A stretch of 64,000 nucleotides of DNA, from positions 207,520 to 271,519 of the forward strand of contig JAGVSM010001309.1 of assembly GCA_022494885.1 (NCBI GenBank), in the 5' to 3' direction. Shown piece by piece: positions 22,817 to 34,544 of the stretch (position 1 is the first letter of the stretch; every line of letters starts with the position of its first letter). The DNA comes from Micrasema longulum. Lineage: Eukaryota > Arthropoda > Insecta > Trichoptera > Brachycentridae. A program made the translations under genes and the position numbers. The notes under the pieces were generated by a model. The model saw only the letters and a list, made by a program, of their open reading frames with translations, was not told the origin of the DNA and searched no databases.

Positions 22817-22950
22817 AAATAGAAAAATATCACAAGGAAACTCTGATGTTGCAGAAATGGGTCCTGTAAGACGGAAGAGTATACTTCACACATCTGCAGA
22901 CAGCGTATCTCTCCATAGTCACCATTCTTCACACCACGGGCATAGTGATG
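22817..22950 (+). CDS. SLC9B2-like: NHA coding exon 2
   Basis: Acceptor ATTTTTCAG, donor G|GTAATT. It completes the Arg43 codon (AG|A) and encodes residues 43-87 plus one base. The peptide is hydrophilic and contains a His-rich cluster: seven His between residues 67 and 85 (H67, H76, H78, H79, H82, H83, H85, in SLHSHHSSHHGHSD). Such a cluster could bind metal or sense pH, but that is inference. Basic RRKS at 61-64 could be a phosphorylation site. Confidence 0.88.
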
Positions 22951-23280
22951 GTAATTCTAATGTTTTTTTTTTAAATACGCTAATGTATTATTTATCGGTG
23001 TAAATTTTTTTTTTTCAATAATTATTTCTTTTCCCGTGTTTCGCGTTCGGTTCCTGAATTTAACAGAATGGTGGTTGAAGCGTAAAACTTATATTTTTGT
23101 GCTTAATAGACGATCGAGACGCTTTTCAATTTATTGGTGTATATAACGCTAAAACGAAGAGTATTGATACGTAGAACTGTTTGAATTTTTATTTTTTTTT
23201 TTTATTTGATAAATTGTTTTATAAACCCTTACGGATTATTACATCCATTTTACAAAAATATTTTTGATATTTATATTTAT
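22951..23280. other. Intron 2, 5' part, no feature seen
   Basis: AT-rich. Nothing recognised. Confidence 0.3.
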
Positions 23281-23282
23281 TT

Positions 23283-23472
23283 CAACAGAGAGGGAAAACG
23301 TTTTTGAGAAGGGAATATGAGAGTCTATGCATTTACAGGGCTTATGACCTGTCATCGGCTGGTTTTCCCTCTCTGTTGAAATAAATTCAAATATGAACAA
23401 CTCCCTGGGGAGAAAATCCAGCCAGTCTGCAAGCATTTGGACATACTCAAACATTGTTAAACATTTTTCATT
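23283..23472. repeat. Interspersed repeat family A, rearranged copy
   Basis: Contains AACAGAGAGGGAAAACGTTT, GGGCTTATGACCTGTCAT, CCCTCTCTGTTGAAATAAAT, GAACAACTCCCTGGGGAGAA and CCAGCCAGTCTGCAAGCATT. The CTCTCTGTTG module occurs twice in inverted orientation, so part of it can fold back. Confidence 0.8.
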
Positions 23473-23474
23473 CA

Positions 23475-24303
23475 TTTTTCATTGATCTTAAATGAAGCCA
23501 AACACGTTTGTTAGCAAATAATTTAACTTTAAAATTTAAATAAATTTTACATGCGAAATAATTCGAATAGATAATGAATACTTTTTGCTTGCAGCTGGAA
23601 ACGTAGAACAGATAAATTTTCGATATTTTATTTTTATTTTAAATTTATGGATTTATTTGTTTAATTTTTTTCTTAATTAATTAACCTTTTTTGTAATAAT
23701 TGTATTTCATCTGAATTTATTATTTTTTGACGTGGACATCGACCTAAAAAACGTAAATAATATAAAAAAATGTGAATATATAATAAAATTAATACATTAT
23801 TCATGATTATACAATACACTGTACCAAATTAAATGTTAACATTTTCCAACTAAAATATAGCTTCTGTAATGATATATCACCTTAATTTGCAGTGAAATGA
23901 CGTGTGAACGATTAGGGTAAAAAAAATGGTGAACGTATCAATAACACATTGACTCGGATGCATTTATCTTTCTACTTAGTTTTTATTCTAATTCCAATTA
24001 TGATAATTTTACTATCGCTTACCACTCACGGTAATTGCCATTACAAAAGGTAATTGGATACACATTGTATGCCAAATAGAATTTATAAGACAGTTGGACA
24101 AATACAAACTGCTCATATCCATAGCTAATTCGCTGCAAGAAACTTTGTCTCTTTATAACCGAATAATAACAACATTTAAAATCAAATGCGATTAATTTTT
24201 GGGTTAAAACGAGAAATGGACCGGCCACTAAAGATTCATTCATTCATTTATTTATTTTGGCGTGATATTTGAATACTAAACCCTTTTTTGTATTTTTTTA
24301 CAG
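23475..24303. other. Intron 2, 3' part, no gene seen
   Basis: AT-rich. A 74-codon minus-strand frame at 24019-24243 has no recognisable family. Confidence 0.3.
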
Positions 24304-24403
24304 ACAAACCAAATCTTCATGATTTAAGATCAAAAAAATTATCTACGACAGAATCCGTTCATTCCAAAAAAAACAGTTTACCCCCTGATGATACCATAGA
24401 AAG
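24304..24403 (+). CDS. SLC9B2-like: NHA coding exon 3
   Basis: Acceptor TTTTTACAG, donor AAG|GTGAGA. It encodes Asp88 (split codon) to Glu120 plus two bases of Arg121: DKPNLHDLRSKKLSTTES..., ...PDDTIE. It is a short, polar linker in the cytosolic N-terminus, Ser/Thr/Lys-rich and without recognisable domains. Confidence 0.86.
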
Positions 24404-24529
24404 GTGAGAATATCATTATACTCCGATAGTAAATATTGTATATAAATCAACAAATTTTTGTCACACATCATACAATTTTTTATAATTTTCCGTGAAATAA
24501 ATTAGGGGTCACCTAAACCCTAAACCAAC

Positions 24530-24675
24530 GCATATAGGCAATATGGGAGTCTAGGCATTTACAGGGTTAATGACCTTTCATTGGCTCCGTTGCAACAAAT
24601 TTAAATATGAACCACTCCGTAGGGAGAAAATCTAGTCTGCAAGCATTTGGACATACTTAAAACATTGTTGAAAAA
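24530..24675 (-). repeat. Interspersed repeat family A
   Basis: GGGAGTCTAGGCATTTACAG, GACCTTTCATTGGCTCCG, GAACCACTCCGTAGGGAGAA and GTCTGCAAGCATTTGGACAT follow the family order. Confidence 0.8.
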
Positions 24676-25400
24676 TACATTTTTTTAAAACTTATACTTC
24701 ATTGGTTTTAATAGTATTTAGGTAGGTATATAGTATATACGAATGGTAAATAATTAATTATCCGTACAACCGTTATTTTCAAATATTTCTCAAAAATCGT
24801 AGATACTTTTAAAAATACGGTGTTTTTGAGGAAATAGCAATTGCTCACATCAATTTGCTTAAAAAAACAAAATATATCATTTAATTAGTATTTTTACCAC
24901 TTTGAAGCACCACTATAACCCATTGTTTGACAGTTCAAAAGTGTTCTGGATGTTCTTGTATATAGTTTTTTTGTAGTGTTTACTGAATTCTTTTACAAAT
25001 TTACTACCATGCTTGTTTTTTTCAAAACCCTCTTTTTGTTTAATGCTAGTTTCGTTTAGTTTAGTTTATTTTGTTTATTATTTTTGCACCAACAACCACA
25101 AAGGTTTAAATGCTGTCTAAAAACAGCAAATTTCACATTAACTTTGTGTTTCATATTTAAATAAAGGATAAAACTCCAATGATTGGCACTTGAAGCGTAT
25201 TGATTGTGTCAATATTTATTTATAAATTAAAAAATCATCATTTCATTTTTTTTTTATTGTTGCATAAATAAATAAACAAATGATAATAATCTTTTAAACT
25301 TTTAGTAGGTATTCAGAGGATGTTTAAATTTTTAAGATAAATAAATGTACACTTATTTGTTTATAAATTTGTATAAACCACTTTATTTTTTTTTTTTATT
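24676..25400. other. Intron 3 sequence, no feature seen
   Basis: AT-rich with T and A tracts. Nothing recognised. Confidence 0.35.
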
Positions 25401-25401
25401 A

Positions 25402-25440
25402 CACTTCGACCGGTTTCGAGGTTAATACCTCATCGTCAGG
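25402..25440 (-). ncRNA. Hammerhead-ribozyme-like motif
   Basis: Minus strand: CCTGACGA, T, stem GAGG / loop UAUUAA / CCUC, GAAACCGGTCG. The stem sequence differs from the 11.75-kb copy yet is fully paired, and ACCGGT is a palindrome that could form a dimeric stem III. The same one-base insertion after the core is present. Outer stem I is weak. Confidence 0.5.
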
Positions 25441-26565
25441 AATTTAACTAACTTATAATCATGAAGAAAAATAAAAAACGGTAGTATGGATATTATATTA
25501 TAACAAAAAGACAAAGTATAACTAAATCTGAATCAGATGAAGATAGTTTCGCCCTTTCTTTTTCAAAATTTGTCTTGAATTTTTTTTTACTTTAAATAAC
25601 TTGTTGCCTGTTTGTTTTTTAAAAACTGTTCTTAATCTTGATCCATATTTAAATTAGTAGATTTATTAGATAAAATTACCATTTCATTAGAAGGTTTTTT
25701 TTTTGGCTGATGCAGTCTATAATTTTTTTTCTTTATTAAAAGCGCGTTGTATTTTTCGTTCTCGTTTATCGGGATTTTCTTATTTTTTTTTTCAATTTTA
25801 TCCATAGGATTACTCTTCTATTGTTTGCAAGTGATAACGAAAAATGTTCGGGTTATTTGTCTTTTACCTAAACAATATCCAAATCGCGTCAAACTTAAAA
25901 TGAATAAAAATTTATCGGTGTTTTTAATATGAATGAAAAAAACAGGATTTATCCCGAAGAATTAAGTAAAGACAAATAATAAAACCATATTAAGAATTTT
26001 TAAAAACAATAAACGGTTGTTTATTTTTAAAGTAGGAATAATAATTTTAATACTTTTAGATTCGATAACTTATGGTATAAATTGCGTTTCTTTCTTTTTT
26101 GATTTCATAAAAAAAATAATTAAGTAATCTGATGCTTACGTACAAAATTTATATTTTTTCACTCAAAAAAATGGCAATTTGATCAAACCAATCCTCAATG
26201 TCCGTGGATACAAACTCATCACATTAATCATTCAAGTGGACAATATCGTCCAAAATGTGGCTAATGCCTGAAATGTTTTATTTTATCCATTTAGACGGCA
26301 GGAAGTAATTTATTCCGTTTCTAATGCATTTACATCAGATTCCGTTCATTTTAGATTTCCTGATAATTATCTGGGTAATTGGCCATTCAGATGACTGGAG
26401 TTCGGATAAACGGAGTTTTATTATGTGAATAACGTGATATTTTTGTGACGTTCTTATGACTTTTGAACGCGTTACGGAGTTTTTTAACGAGAATTTTCTT
26501 ATTCCGTCTTATTTTTAATCATCTTCCAGAATAACATTTTTTTCTGTTAAAATCAATGTTTTAAA
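25441..26565. other. Intron 3 sequence, possible decayed retroelement
   Basis: AT-rich. Given the motif at 25.4 kb and the coding-like minus strand at 26.8-27.3 kb, this may be the remains of one Penelope-like element, but no RT block was recognised. Confidence 0.3.
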
Positions 26566-26569
26566 TCGG

Positions 26570-26702
26570 GTTATGGTTCTGTGGCTAGTGTCTCCGACTC
26601 ACGGACCAAAGGACCGTAGTTCAAATCCCTCTCTACTCCAACTCGATTCCCATTTTCTAATAGTGATTTATTTACAACTCGTTGAAAATGGCCCTCAAAA
26701 AA
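26570..26702 (+). repeat. tRNA-derived SINE, family 2
   Basis: GGTTCTGTGGCTAGTGTCTC (A box), GTAGTTCAAATCCCTCTC (B box), CTCGATTCCCATTTTC, then the tail ACAACTCGTTGAAAATGGCC and a poly(A). This is the cleanest copy of the family. Confidence 0.88.
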
Positions 26703-26769
26703 AAAATAATAGGAACTAAAATATTTATATTCTTTAAAAAAAAAAAAAATGCCTTTTTTTGTTGCTCTT

Positions 26770-27340
26770 TGTTTCCTCCGATTATTCCATTGTTTAACTT
26801 TATGGTTCTATTGAGAAGCTTTTGTCTTTCTTCTTGATTTTTTAGGTCAACTATTATTGTGTCGATCTCAACTTTATTTTTCGATTTGTTGCTTATTATA
26901 TTTTTTGTTTAATTTTTCATGTCATTTTTTTCTTCGCATATTTTTCTATTATTTTCTTATGCTCGGTAATGTGTTCGTCAAAAATGACTCCGTGTATTTT
27001 TACTGATAATTTCATAAGAGGATTTTTTATTTCCTGTAGTTTAGATATTACGCGATTTTGAAATTCTCTCGCACTTAGAAAATCCACCTCCTATTTTTAC
27101 TTCGCTAATAATTCTTTTAGTTTCATGGGATATTTTAACAAGATCTTCATATTGTTGGCTGATAAGTTCTCCGGTGATTTCTACTTAATATATTTCCACC
27201 CTAAGATGATGATTCAATGTTTTCCAAATGTGTTTTTTTTTTTAATAAGAAATCTACATAAGAAAGTGCATTTCGTCTCTTAAGAAACAACACTGCTTGA
27301 GTCATTTTTGTTATTTTTACATTTTAAACGGCTTATTTGA
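26770..27340 (-). pseudogene. Coding-like remnant, possible retroelement
   Basis: The minus strand gives protein-like pieces in order: MTQAVLFLKRRNALSYVDFL (about 27308 downward), EITGELISQQYEDLVKISHE, KRIISEVKIGGG, then further on NKVEIDTIIVDLKNQEERQK and LLNRTIKLNNGIIGGNK. Stops and shifts separate them. I do not recognise a diagnostic domain. The Lys/Glu/Ile-rich character could be a retroelement N-terminal region. Confidence 0.4.
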
Positions 27341-27721
27341 TTAAAAAAATCAACAAAATTAGAAGGTTTTAAAGTGTTGCTTTTTAAAAACTCAAGGTCT
27401 AATTCCTCTTCAATTCAATCAAATAAGCTGCTTTTATAGCAGTCCTGTAGAAATGACGAAAATAATTTGCATGGTGCTTTTACTTCAGCGACGATTTGTC
27501 CCTAACTTTTATTTAGAATACGTAACGTAAGTCGGTAATCTTTTCATGTTGTTTTTAAAAATGGCATTGTAAAAAGATAGATAATAATACGAACAACATA
27601 ATACACCGTTTCATGGAAATAGATCACTGATTCCATAATGCATAGAACATAATAAAATCATGATCATAATTGTAAAATTATAATCTATTGACATGTATGA
27701 TTTTTTTATTCTTTTTTCCAG

Positions 27722-27867
27722 GTCGTGTTGGTTCCTATTCTGTAAAAAATGTCATGCAGAGGATCCAACCCCTTCGTGGGAGCCCCCTTTTTGGCAGAAG
27801 TTCTGTCCCTACCCCATGTGCCCGACATACAGACATTTTGCTCAAATAGTCAGTCTTACGTGTATAG
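27722..27867 (+). CDS. SLC9B2-like: NHA coding exon 4, Cys-rich
   Basis: Acceptor TTTTCCAG, donor ATAG|GTAAAT. It encodes Arg121 to Ile169 plus one base. The segment has six Cys (123, 128, 131, 149, 154, 168) and a WEPPFWQKFCPYPMCPTYR core (residues 140-158) just before the first membrane helix. CxxC at 128-131 and CxxxxC at 149-154 could pair or bind metal, which is inference. The exon ends at the start of the first hydrophobic stretch (FAQIVSLTCIG). Confidence 0.9.
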
Positions 27868-28325
27868 GTAAATAACTTTTTCATTTTCATAAATCTAAAA
27901 AAACTGTTGATGTTGACATAATTTTTTTTTATTATCACGTTGTCATAAAAATCGACAATTCATATCCGTTTAAGTATTTACTTAATTGAATTAAGTTTTT
28001 CTTTAAGCGTTTCAATATAAGAAAATCCAAGGAATCATCAAACTTGATTAGTTAAAGTTAAAGTGTCATATATATTTGGCATTTGTGAGGATGTTGGGCC
28101 ACCAGAAACTTGCCGATGTAAAGGTGCCTACGACAGTACCTTGTTTCTTGACCTAATGTCTGCACAGAAGCTAAATGTGTGAGCTGTACCAATAATATTA
28201 TTTTGTTTTTTTTTCTTACTATTATTTATATAAATTAATATATATGTGTGGATTAATGTACGAATATGTATTTTTTTACGTATATTTTTTAGACAATATA
28301 AGTAAATATAAAATCAGGTAAATGA
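27868..28325. other. Intron 4, 5' part, no feature seen
   Basis: AT-rich. Nothing recognised apart from a small GC-richer patch at 28090-28190. Confidence 0.3.
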
Positions 28326-28328
28326 ATG

Positions 28329-28605
28329 CTTTGACACGGATTGTCCCCAGTGAGGTATTCATATTTAAAAACAAGTGTTAAACGAGAAATAAAAATAAAT
28401 AAATTAAAACATGTTGTAAGATGTTACCTATGTTTCATGAACTGTCGGTTTTTATTCAAATGTACGTTAAATTATTTTTTAAAACAAGTTATAATGTTTG
28501 TTTTAAATTGTAAAAAAATTACTTAATTTTTTGATACGAGTACTTGAAAATAATATATTATGTTATTAAATTAACAATAAACTCTTTGCTGGGAAAATCC
28601 GTGTC
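28329..28605. repeat. Candidate MITE with short terminal inverted repeats
   Basis: GACACGGATTGTCCCCAG near 28334 is the approximate reverse complement of CTGGGAAAATCCGTGTC at about 28588-28604. The 275-bp interval is AT-rich and noncoding. There is only one copy here, so the call is tentative. Confidence 0.45.
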
Positions 28606-29390
28606 TAGCAAGATATTTTACAATATTTTTATTTATTTTTATTGATTTATTTTTAACTCGTAGAATTGTTTTCAAATAGACTATTTACATAAATATACAA
28701 TGAATAATTGATAATAAATTTAAATATATAACAAATTTCAACTTACTGTAGGTAGCTTGTATTTATCTAGGTTAATTGCATTTTAATCTATTAATATTTC
28801 CTGCTGTATTTGGAATAGTTCGATTATATGTCCAGAATATACAATTTTTCTTTTAGTATCCACGGAATTGATTCAGATCTAGATGGGTAAATATTTTTTG
28901 ATGACACGCATTACCCTATTATACTTATGCATTAATAAAAAGTCTAATAATATGAATGACTTCATATCCACGATTTTGTTGAAAAATATCATTTTCTATT
29001 TTTAAAAAGTAGGCATCAAAATACTACATTACGATAAGCATGATATAATCAGTGATAAGATCATAATCAAAATCGTAATAAAAACTGTATAGTTACCTTC
29101 TAAGATAAGTTGCAAGTAAAGGGATTAAATGATAAGAATACAATTTATCGAAAATACACGCGACTAATAATTTATTTCATTTGGATAAAATCTCAATCTA
29201 ACACAGATTGATAATTCGTCGACATTCAATCATAGTAAAAAGTAATCAAAAATACTTTCAGGTTGAAATTACGTAAAAGCCGTAATCAAAAAAAATCTGT
29301 CGTTTGTTTGACAATTTTGTACACAGTGATTTTATCTTTTTGTGTGCGTTATTGAAATTTACGGCTATCGTCGACTGTTACATGCTATGG
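28606..29390. other. Intron 4 sequence, no feature seen
   Basis: AT-rich. Nothing recognised. Confidence 0.3.
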
Positions 29391-29393
29391 AAT

Positions 29394-29455
29394 CCAGGCC
29401 TTCGGGCCTCATATAATCGGCCCTTCTGGCCTTATTTTTATGGCCCCTGGGGCGT
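29394..29455. repeat. Cluster of small GC hairpins
   Basis: AGGCCTTCGGGCCT is a 5-bp stem capped by TTCG, the UUCG tetraloop. It is followed by GGCCCTTCTGGCC and by GGCCCCTGGGGC, also self-complementary. Three GGCC hairpins in 60 bp stand out in this AT-rich intron. Confidence 0.6.
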
Positions 29456-29589
29456 CAGTTAATTAATTAGAGTCCCACAATTTTTTTTCTGGTTCCGAGC
29501 AATCTAAATGTAATAAAGAATAAGCTGTCTCTCAGAATAATACAACCAAAACCACACAAAATTTACAGATATAATGCACTAAATATCTC

Positions 29590-29758
29590 ATCGGCCTTTT
29601 TGGTGTAGTGTTTAAGACGATTGAACAGCACACCGAAGATTATGGGTTCGATTCCCGGTGAGAACACAAAATGAAATGTGATTTTTCTCAAACCTGGGTG
29701 CACTGTGCTGTAAATCACCACTGTAATTAGGCCTCAATGCCTGTTCTGATTCCAAAAA
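29590..29758 (+). repeat. tRNA-derived SINE, family 3
   Basis: TTTGGTGTAGTGTTTAAGAC (A box), GGGTTCGATTCCCGGTGAGA (B box), body GTGATTTTTCTCAAACCTGG, CACTGTGCTGTAAATCACC and GTAATTAGGCCTC. It pairs with the copy at 41010-41190. Confidence 0.88.
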
Positions 29759-31340
29759 ATATTAACGAAACAAGTTCAATAAGTAAGCGATTAGCACTGA
29801 ATAGTAAAGAATCTGCAATTTAAAACAATAACAGTGAGTTATCCCCGACTGCGGCGTTACCAACTCAACCGTTTTGGATCGAAATTCTACTTATTAGCTT
29901 ACATTTTTACGTTATATTTTTTTAGAGACTGTCGATTTTGTAGAACGTCGTCTCTTTCGCACGCGTCTAGTGTAGAATAAGTGTATGAATGACAAAGACG
30001 GCGCTATACAAAGTGAGTTGGGCAGGCAGTGTCTTTTTGTACGAACTTTCAGTTCATTGATTTGAGAGTCAAAATTTCTTCAAACAAAAATTCGATTTAT
30101 TTTAAAAAATAAAGCTAAAATTCCTACGCCTGAGTTTGGTTGGTCACCACATAGAGCAGCAATAGGGTGGACTAATAAATAATTATTATTCAAATTTATT
30201 TCATTCATCAATTGGCAGGTAAATACACGAAATAGTATACAATGAGGCCGACCTATCTCCAGTCGATTTCTTTTGCAAAATTTTCTCTCGTGAGTAGAAA
30301 CTAAATAAATTAAACAATAAATAAGTATCCACCCACCCTAATTTTACTGAACCGAGTGAATTAGCGTGATACGTGTGAAATGGGCCTGTACATGACAGAC
30401 GCAACCAATCATTTTTAGAATAATAATATATAAGGTTTCAAATTGTTTCTATTTAACGTGTAAATTTATGCGTAAATTCAACGAAATAAACAAACAAATA
30501 TTTTTAAGTAGTCTAAAACAGATGACTTCGCTTTTATGTGCGTAACATTTTTTTTCATATATCATTCAAATGTGCTTGAAAAAGTAAAAATTGTATATTT
30601 ACTTAGTTTATCGACAGTTACAAACACATTAACATAGGCATATTAAGCATTCAAACGCACTGTGCCTACATTTCAACATATTCTTATGAGGAGGTGAGTG
30701 TTTTTTTTATTTATTTATTATTTGTAAAAAGACTATCAATCAAAACCAAAAAAAAATAACGATTTATATTTTTATGTGTCGTATTATCATTGGTACGATT
30801 TTTTTCTAAATTTGCAATTTCGAAATTACATCGCCCACGACGTCACAAGTTTAAGTCGGCCAGTTTTTCCGAAATTTAAAAATAGAACCCCGTACCCTTC
30901 GAAATACGCCAAACATAGCCATCCGGAAACCGGAAATTGATCACAACACATAATTGATTGGCTATTCTAAACACGTGTTTACCTGAACCTCTGACGTTTC
31001 AAAATAGCTCATTTTTATCAAAACTCATTTTAACTATTTCTTCATGCGTTTAGGAGAAACTTCGCCTTACAATTAAATGCTATATTATAAAACAATTTTA
31101 ACATCCAATGTATCGTTTATAATTGTCATCGATTGATATAAATTTCATAGAAAGATGTATATTTTTAGCTTGGGTGGCACTTGGTAAACTAAATTCTTAT
31201 TTTCGAAGCTATTTTCCAAACCCCTTAAATGCTTTTAGAATATATTACTATAACCTAATTCGTCTCTACATAGGGCGCGGTGCGAAGACTATGACTCTGA
31301 CCTAGCAGTCTTCTCATAAGTTACAAGAATAAAAGAATGA
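29759..31340. other. Intron 4 sequence, no gene seen
   Basis: A GC-richer stretch at about 29930-30060 and another at 30810-31000 (ACATCGCCCACGACGTCACA, GTCGGCCAGTTTTTCC) look like old repeat or regulatory DNA. No motif permits a call. Confidence 0.3.
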
Positions 31341-31344
31341 GGTA

Positions 31345-31525
31345 TTTAATATCGCTTGAATGCTTGACAATATATGGAAAAAGCGAGTTCTCGATTGGAG
31401 ACCATGAAATACAAAGCCCCAAGAACGCTCACCAATGAGATTGTTGGATGATATTCGGAGGTTAATCGGGAGACCCAGTGGTGGATCCAGGGAGAGGCTT
31501 TATTTAAGACTTGGCATTTACTGGG
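31345..31525 (+). pseudogene. LINE C-terminal tail fragment
   Basis: The frame gives VLDWRP (about 31390-31408) and then MRLLDDIRRLIGRP (31435-31476), matching the 'LEWRP...GRPPxRWxDDIxxxAG' end of endonuclease/RT LINEs. The final 'W...GEAYVQQW' block is only vaguely seen. The same block occurs on the minus strand at 46.5-46.7 kb. Confidence 0.75.
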
Positions 31526-31529
31526 CTTA

Positions 31530-33130
31530 TGGCCAGCATACAATATTTTGTCACACATGTTGTTATTTATTTTTTTTCCTTAAAATGAAAGTCCTCTCCC
31601 TAGAAATCGAACTAAGAACTCCAGTTCGTTAAATAATCACCTTCTCACACCGCTGAAAGAAACTGAATTTTATTTTAAAGTAATTAATATCTAAGACGAA
31701 TCATATTTAAATAGAATTAAAATTTTGAATTAGTTGTTCCGTTTACATGGGGTTGTCTCCATATCAAAAGTTGATTCCTATTTTATCAAACGATTTGTTC
31801 AAAAACCTTGATGGATTCAAAAGAGATGGGAGATTTGTTTAGCAAAAGAATACAAATGTCTGAACATGGCTGGTTTAAGTCGCAATTTTACACACTTTTA
31901 TATTCACAATGCTGCCTTTGTTTAAGTACTTGTTAAGTACTTGTAGTTTTAAAAATGTTTTAAACACTCACAAAATATGACTTATTTACTTTTTGTCTAC
32001 AAATTACATTTATCAATATAATTGTTTATTGACGTTCACTCTAAAAGCACAAATATCGGAATATTCTAACAATGTTGGTTCCTCTAAACTGCCTAACTAG
32101 GGATAGCTTCCCCGTTCTAAGGCAGTAAATCATGTATTTTATAATGATATTTAAAAGTATTTACAGTTTTATCATAATGTGTGCTTTTTCAGTCTTAAAG
32201 GTAAACAATGAATATCCAGAGAAAACATAAATAATACCAAAATCTCTATATCCTAAGTTTTAAATTATTTAATACGGAAAATTAGTCAGTTAGTGGTTTA
32301 AATATTAATTTGAAATAAATGTTTGTTTTTACTGAGATAATTAATGGTAAAACATATTTTCCTTATTTTAAATTTCTGCCTTGATGTGCGTTACAAATTA
32401 TGCTAAATGATTTATAACTTGTTATAACTTATTATACTTGTTGGTAAAATTAATAGTTGGCTGTATTAAATAAGGAGTTGAAGCATTAGTCAAATAAGCT
32501 CTGTAAATTTGTCAAGCATAACAAAATGTTTTTTTGCATTCAATATTTGATTTTTTTTTTCGGCTCGGATTTGAAAAATATTATCAATTGCAATAAGCAA
32601 ACAGTTTACAAAGCAAGAAAACCTACATTTCTTTTGAGATATATATTTAACGTACTCTCCCTAGACTGTCATTAATATCGTAAGAATCTTGACGTCAAAT
32701 AACAAACAATCAATGTAAAGCCAAAATAGTCATTTTCAACTGTTTATAAAATTGAAAATATTTCAAAAAATTTTATTATGCATAATTAATTATTCGTACA
32801 GAAAATTCGCTTTTACTTTATTGACCATTGAAGTGTATGGGGTTATATTTAATTGTCCATGGAGTAAAATTGTTATTTTTAACGAAAATGTGAATATTTG
32901 TATATTGGAAATGTCTATATCGGAAACATGTAAATTGTACATTCATTAAATATGTTTAAAATAAAAAATCAAAAAAATTACACATTTCAATAACGTTAAA
33001 ATGATTATTCTCCGTGGAAATTTTATTTTATTTTATATAAAACATATTCAATTGTATGATACCGATAAAGATGCTTCAAATTTTTATTCAAATATTCTCA
33101 TTTTTGTTTTAAATAAAAGAATTTGTCCGA
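31530..33130. other. Intron 4 sequence, no gene seen
   Basis: AT-rich. A short direct repeat (TTAAGTACTTG twice) lies at about 31921-31943. Nothing else was recognised. Confidence 0.35.
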
Positions 33131-33134
33131 TTGA

Positions 33135-33545
33135 CAATTGAACGTAGTTATGCAGAAAGCAGCCAGTCCACAATTTTGAAAAAATGAGATATTGGTGTTA
33201 TCGGGAGCAATAAAAACAGCCAGATCGTTTTCATACAAAAAATATGAAATAAATATGAATAGTGTCGATCACAAAAGCGGCATTTCTCAATTTGCAGAAA
33301 ACACCCGCAGCACTAGAAAAATCTTACAGTACTTTGGAAATCAATAAAACTGGTCAAGTACATAATAAGATTCATGTAAGTAATATTTTTAAAAAACTAA
33401 TGTATTCATTGTTTATAATTTGTCAAAGTCAAAAACATGTCATAATGTTGTGTAGATTTGATTATTCAGTCTTATTATAAAATTGCTATTATCTCAGTTT
33501 CACCTTACTATGGCTGGCTGCTTTCTGCATAACAACGTTCAATTG
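33135..33545. mobile_element. MITE, about 411 bp, copy 1
   Basis: The left terminus CAATTGAACGTAGTTATGCA continues as GAAAGCAGCCAG. The right terminus is its reverse complement with one difference over about 32 bp (33514-33545). A second copy with the same ends and shared interior lies at 53364-53770. There is no coding capacity; it is a non-autonomous DNA transposon of undetermined superfamily. It sits in NHA intron 4. Confidence 0.9.
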
Positions 33546-34083
33546 AAGGTAATTTTGGTAACTTCCCACTGTAATAGGGGCTAAGGTACGCTCAAATCGG
33601 TGTTAACTCGCCCGCTCCTGTTCTAGTGTTACTGGCGTTGCAAATTGCACATTGCACATTTTTAATTAGTATCTCGGTAACTACTATAATTATTACTACG
33701 ATTTTTTTGTAATTTTCAAGTAAACCTTTATTAACAAAAAAATATATCACATATTTGAGGGTATAAGATAATTTGAAATTAGATATTTTTTTCCATCAGG
33801 ATCTCCGAAAATGAAATATCAAATACCCTGATACAAAAATATAAAACTCAGGGATCAGATACGCTGAAATCAGTATTAACATGTGCCTATTTGTGGTGTA
33901 ATAATTCAATATGTTATATGCTAGTTGTACAAAAATAAATCAACAAACGCAGTACTATATTTTTTAATCTTGGAGAGTTAAAGTCTTGTTTGTTTTCCGA
34001 CCGTTTTCTCATCCAAGTAAATGCTTAAATGCGCAATAATTTCTCTGCTGATGATGACTAAATTTTTTTATGAATACTTTTAG
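33546..34083. other. Intron 4, 3' end, no feature seen
   Basis: AT-rich. It ends with the exon 5 acceptor (ACTTTTAG). Confidence 0.35.
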
Positions 34084-34312
34084 GTTTTCTCATATGGGGG
34101 GTGGTGTATGCCCTGATGCCTAAAAAAGCTGCCCCCGGGGGTGAATTATTTGACATCGCAGTCCTCGCCCTGGCGGCCCACTTTGGGGGAGTTCTGATGG
34201 TGAAAATAACTACCCTCCCCGCCCTCATAGGGATGCTACTTGTTGGAATATTACTGCAGAACGTCGGTTGGGTGCATTTGTCAGAAACAGCATTACTCCC
34301 GAAAGAGTTGAG
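34084..34312 (+). CDS. SLC9B2-like: NHA coding exon 5, first membrane helices
   Basis: Acceptor TACTTTTAG, donor TTGAG|GTGATA. It encodes Gly170 to Leu244 plus two bases. It contains FLIWGVVYALMP, then FDIAVLALAAHFGGVLMVKI and LPALIGMLLVGILLQNVGW. These are consecutive hydrophobic segments, and the LPxLxGMLLxGxLLxN pattern is typical of NHA/CPA2 antiporters. Local GC is higher than in the introns. Confidence 0.95.
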
Positions 34313-34382
34313 GTGATATAACAATGTTTTTTTTCTAATGTAAATGATAACTTACATGCAAATGCCATTTTCAAACACATGT

Positions 34383-34540
34383 ATATCATCACCATCATAA
34401 TATTTTTCCTGTTTGCACCTTTCGGTGCACAGAGCACTAAATTGGCACTCCAATTGTGGCGTATCTGGATAATTTTTGTTACATGGAAAGTGAGATGATC
34501 AGTCATACAATTCAGTTGCCAGTCCAGGGAAAAACGAAAA
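34383..34540 (-). repeat. SINE family 1, tail half
   Basis: TCATCACCATCATAATA, GTTTGCACCTTTCGGTGCAC, GGCGTATCTGGATAATTTTT and TGAGATGATCAGTCATACA, then CAGTCCAGGG. The tRNA-like head is missing. Confidence 0.75.
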
Positions 34541-34544
34541 ATTG

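Noticed and set aside
34058..34506. Minus-strand frames opposite NHA exon 5
   Set aside because: Shadows of the exon on the other strand. The plus-strand frame has splice sites and family motifs.
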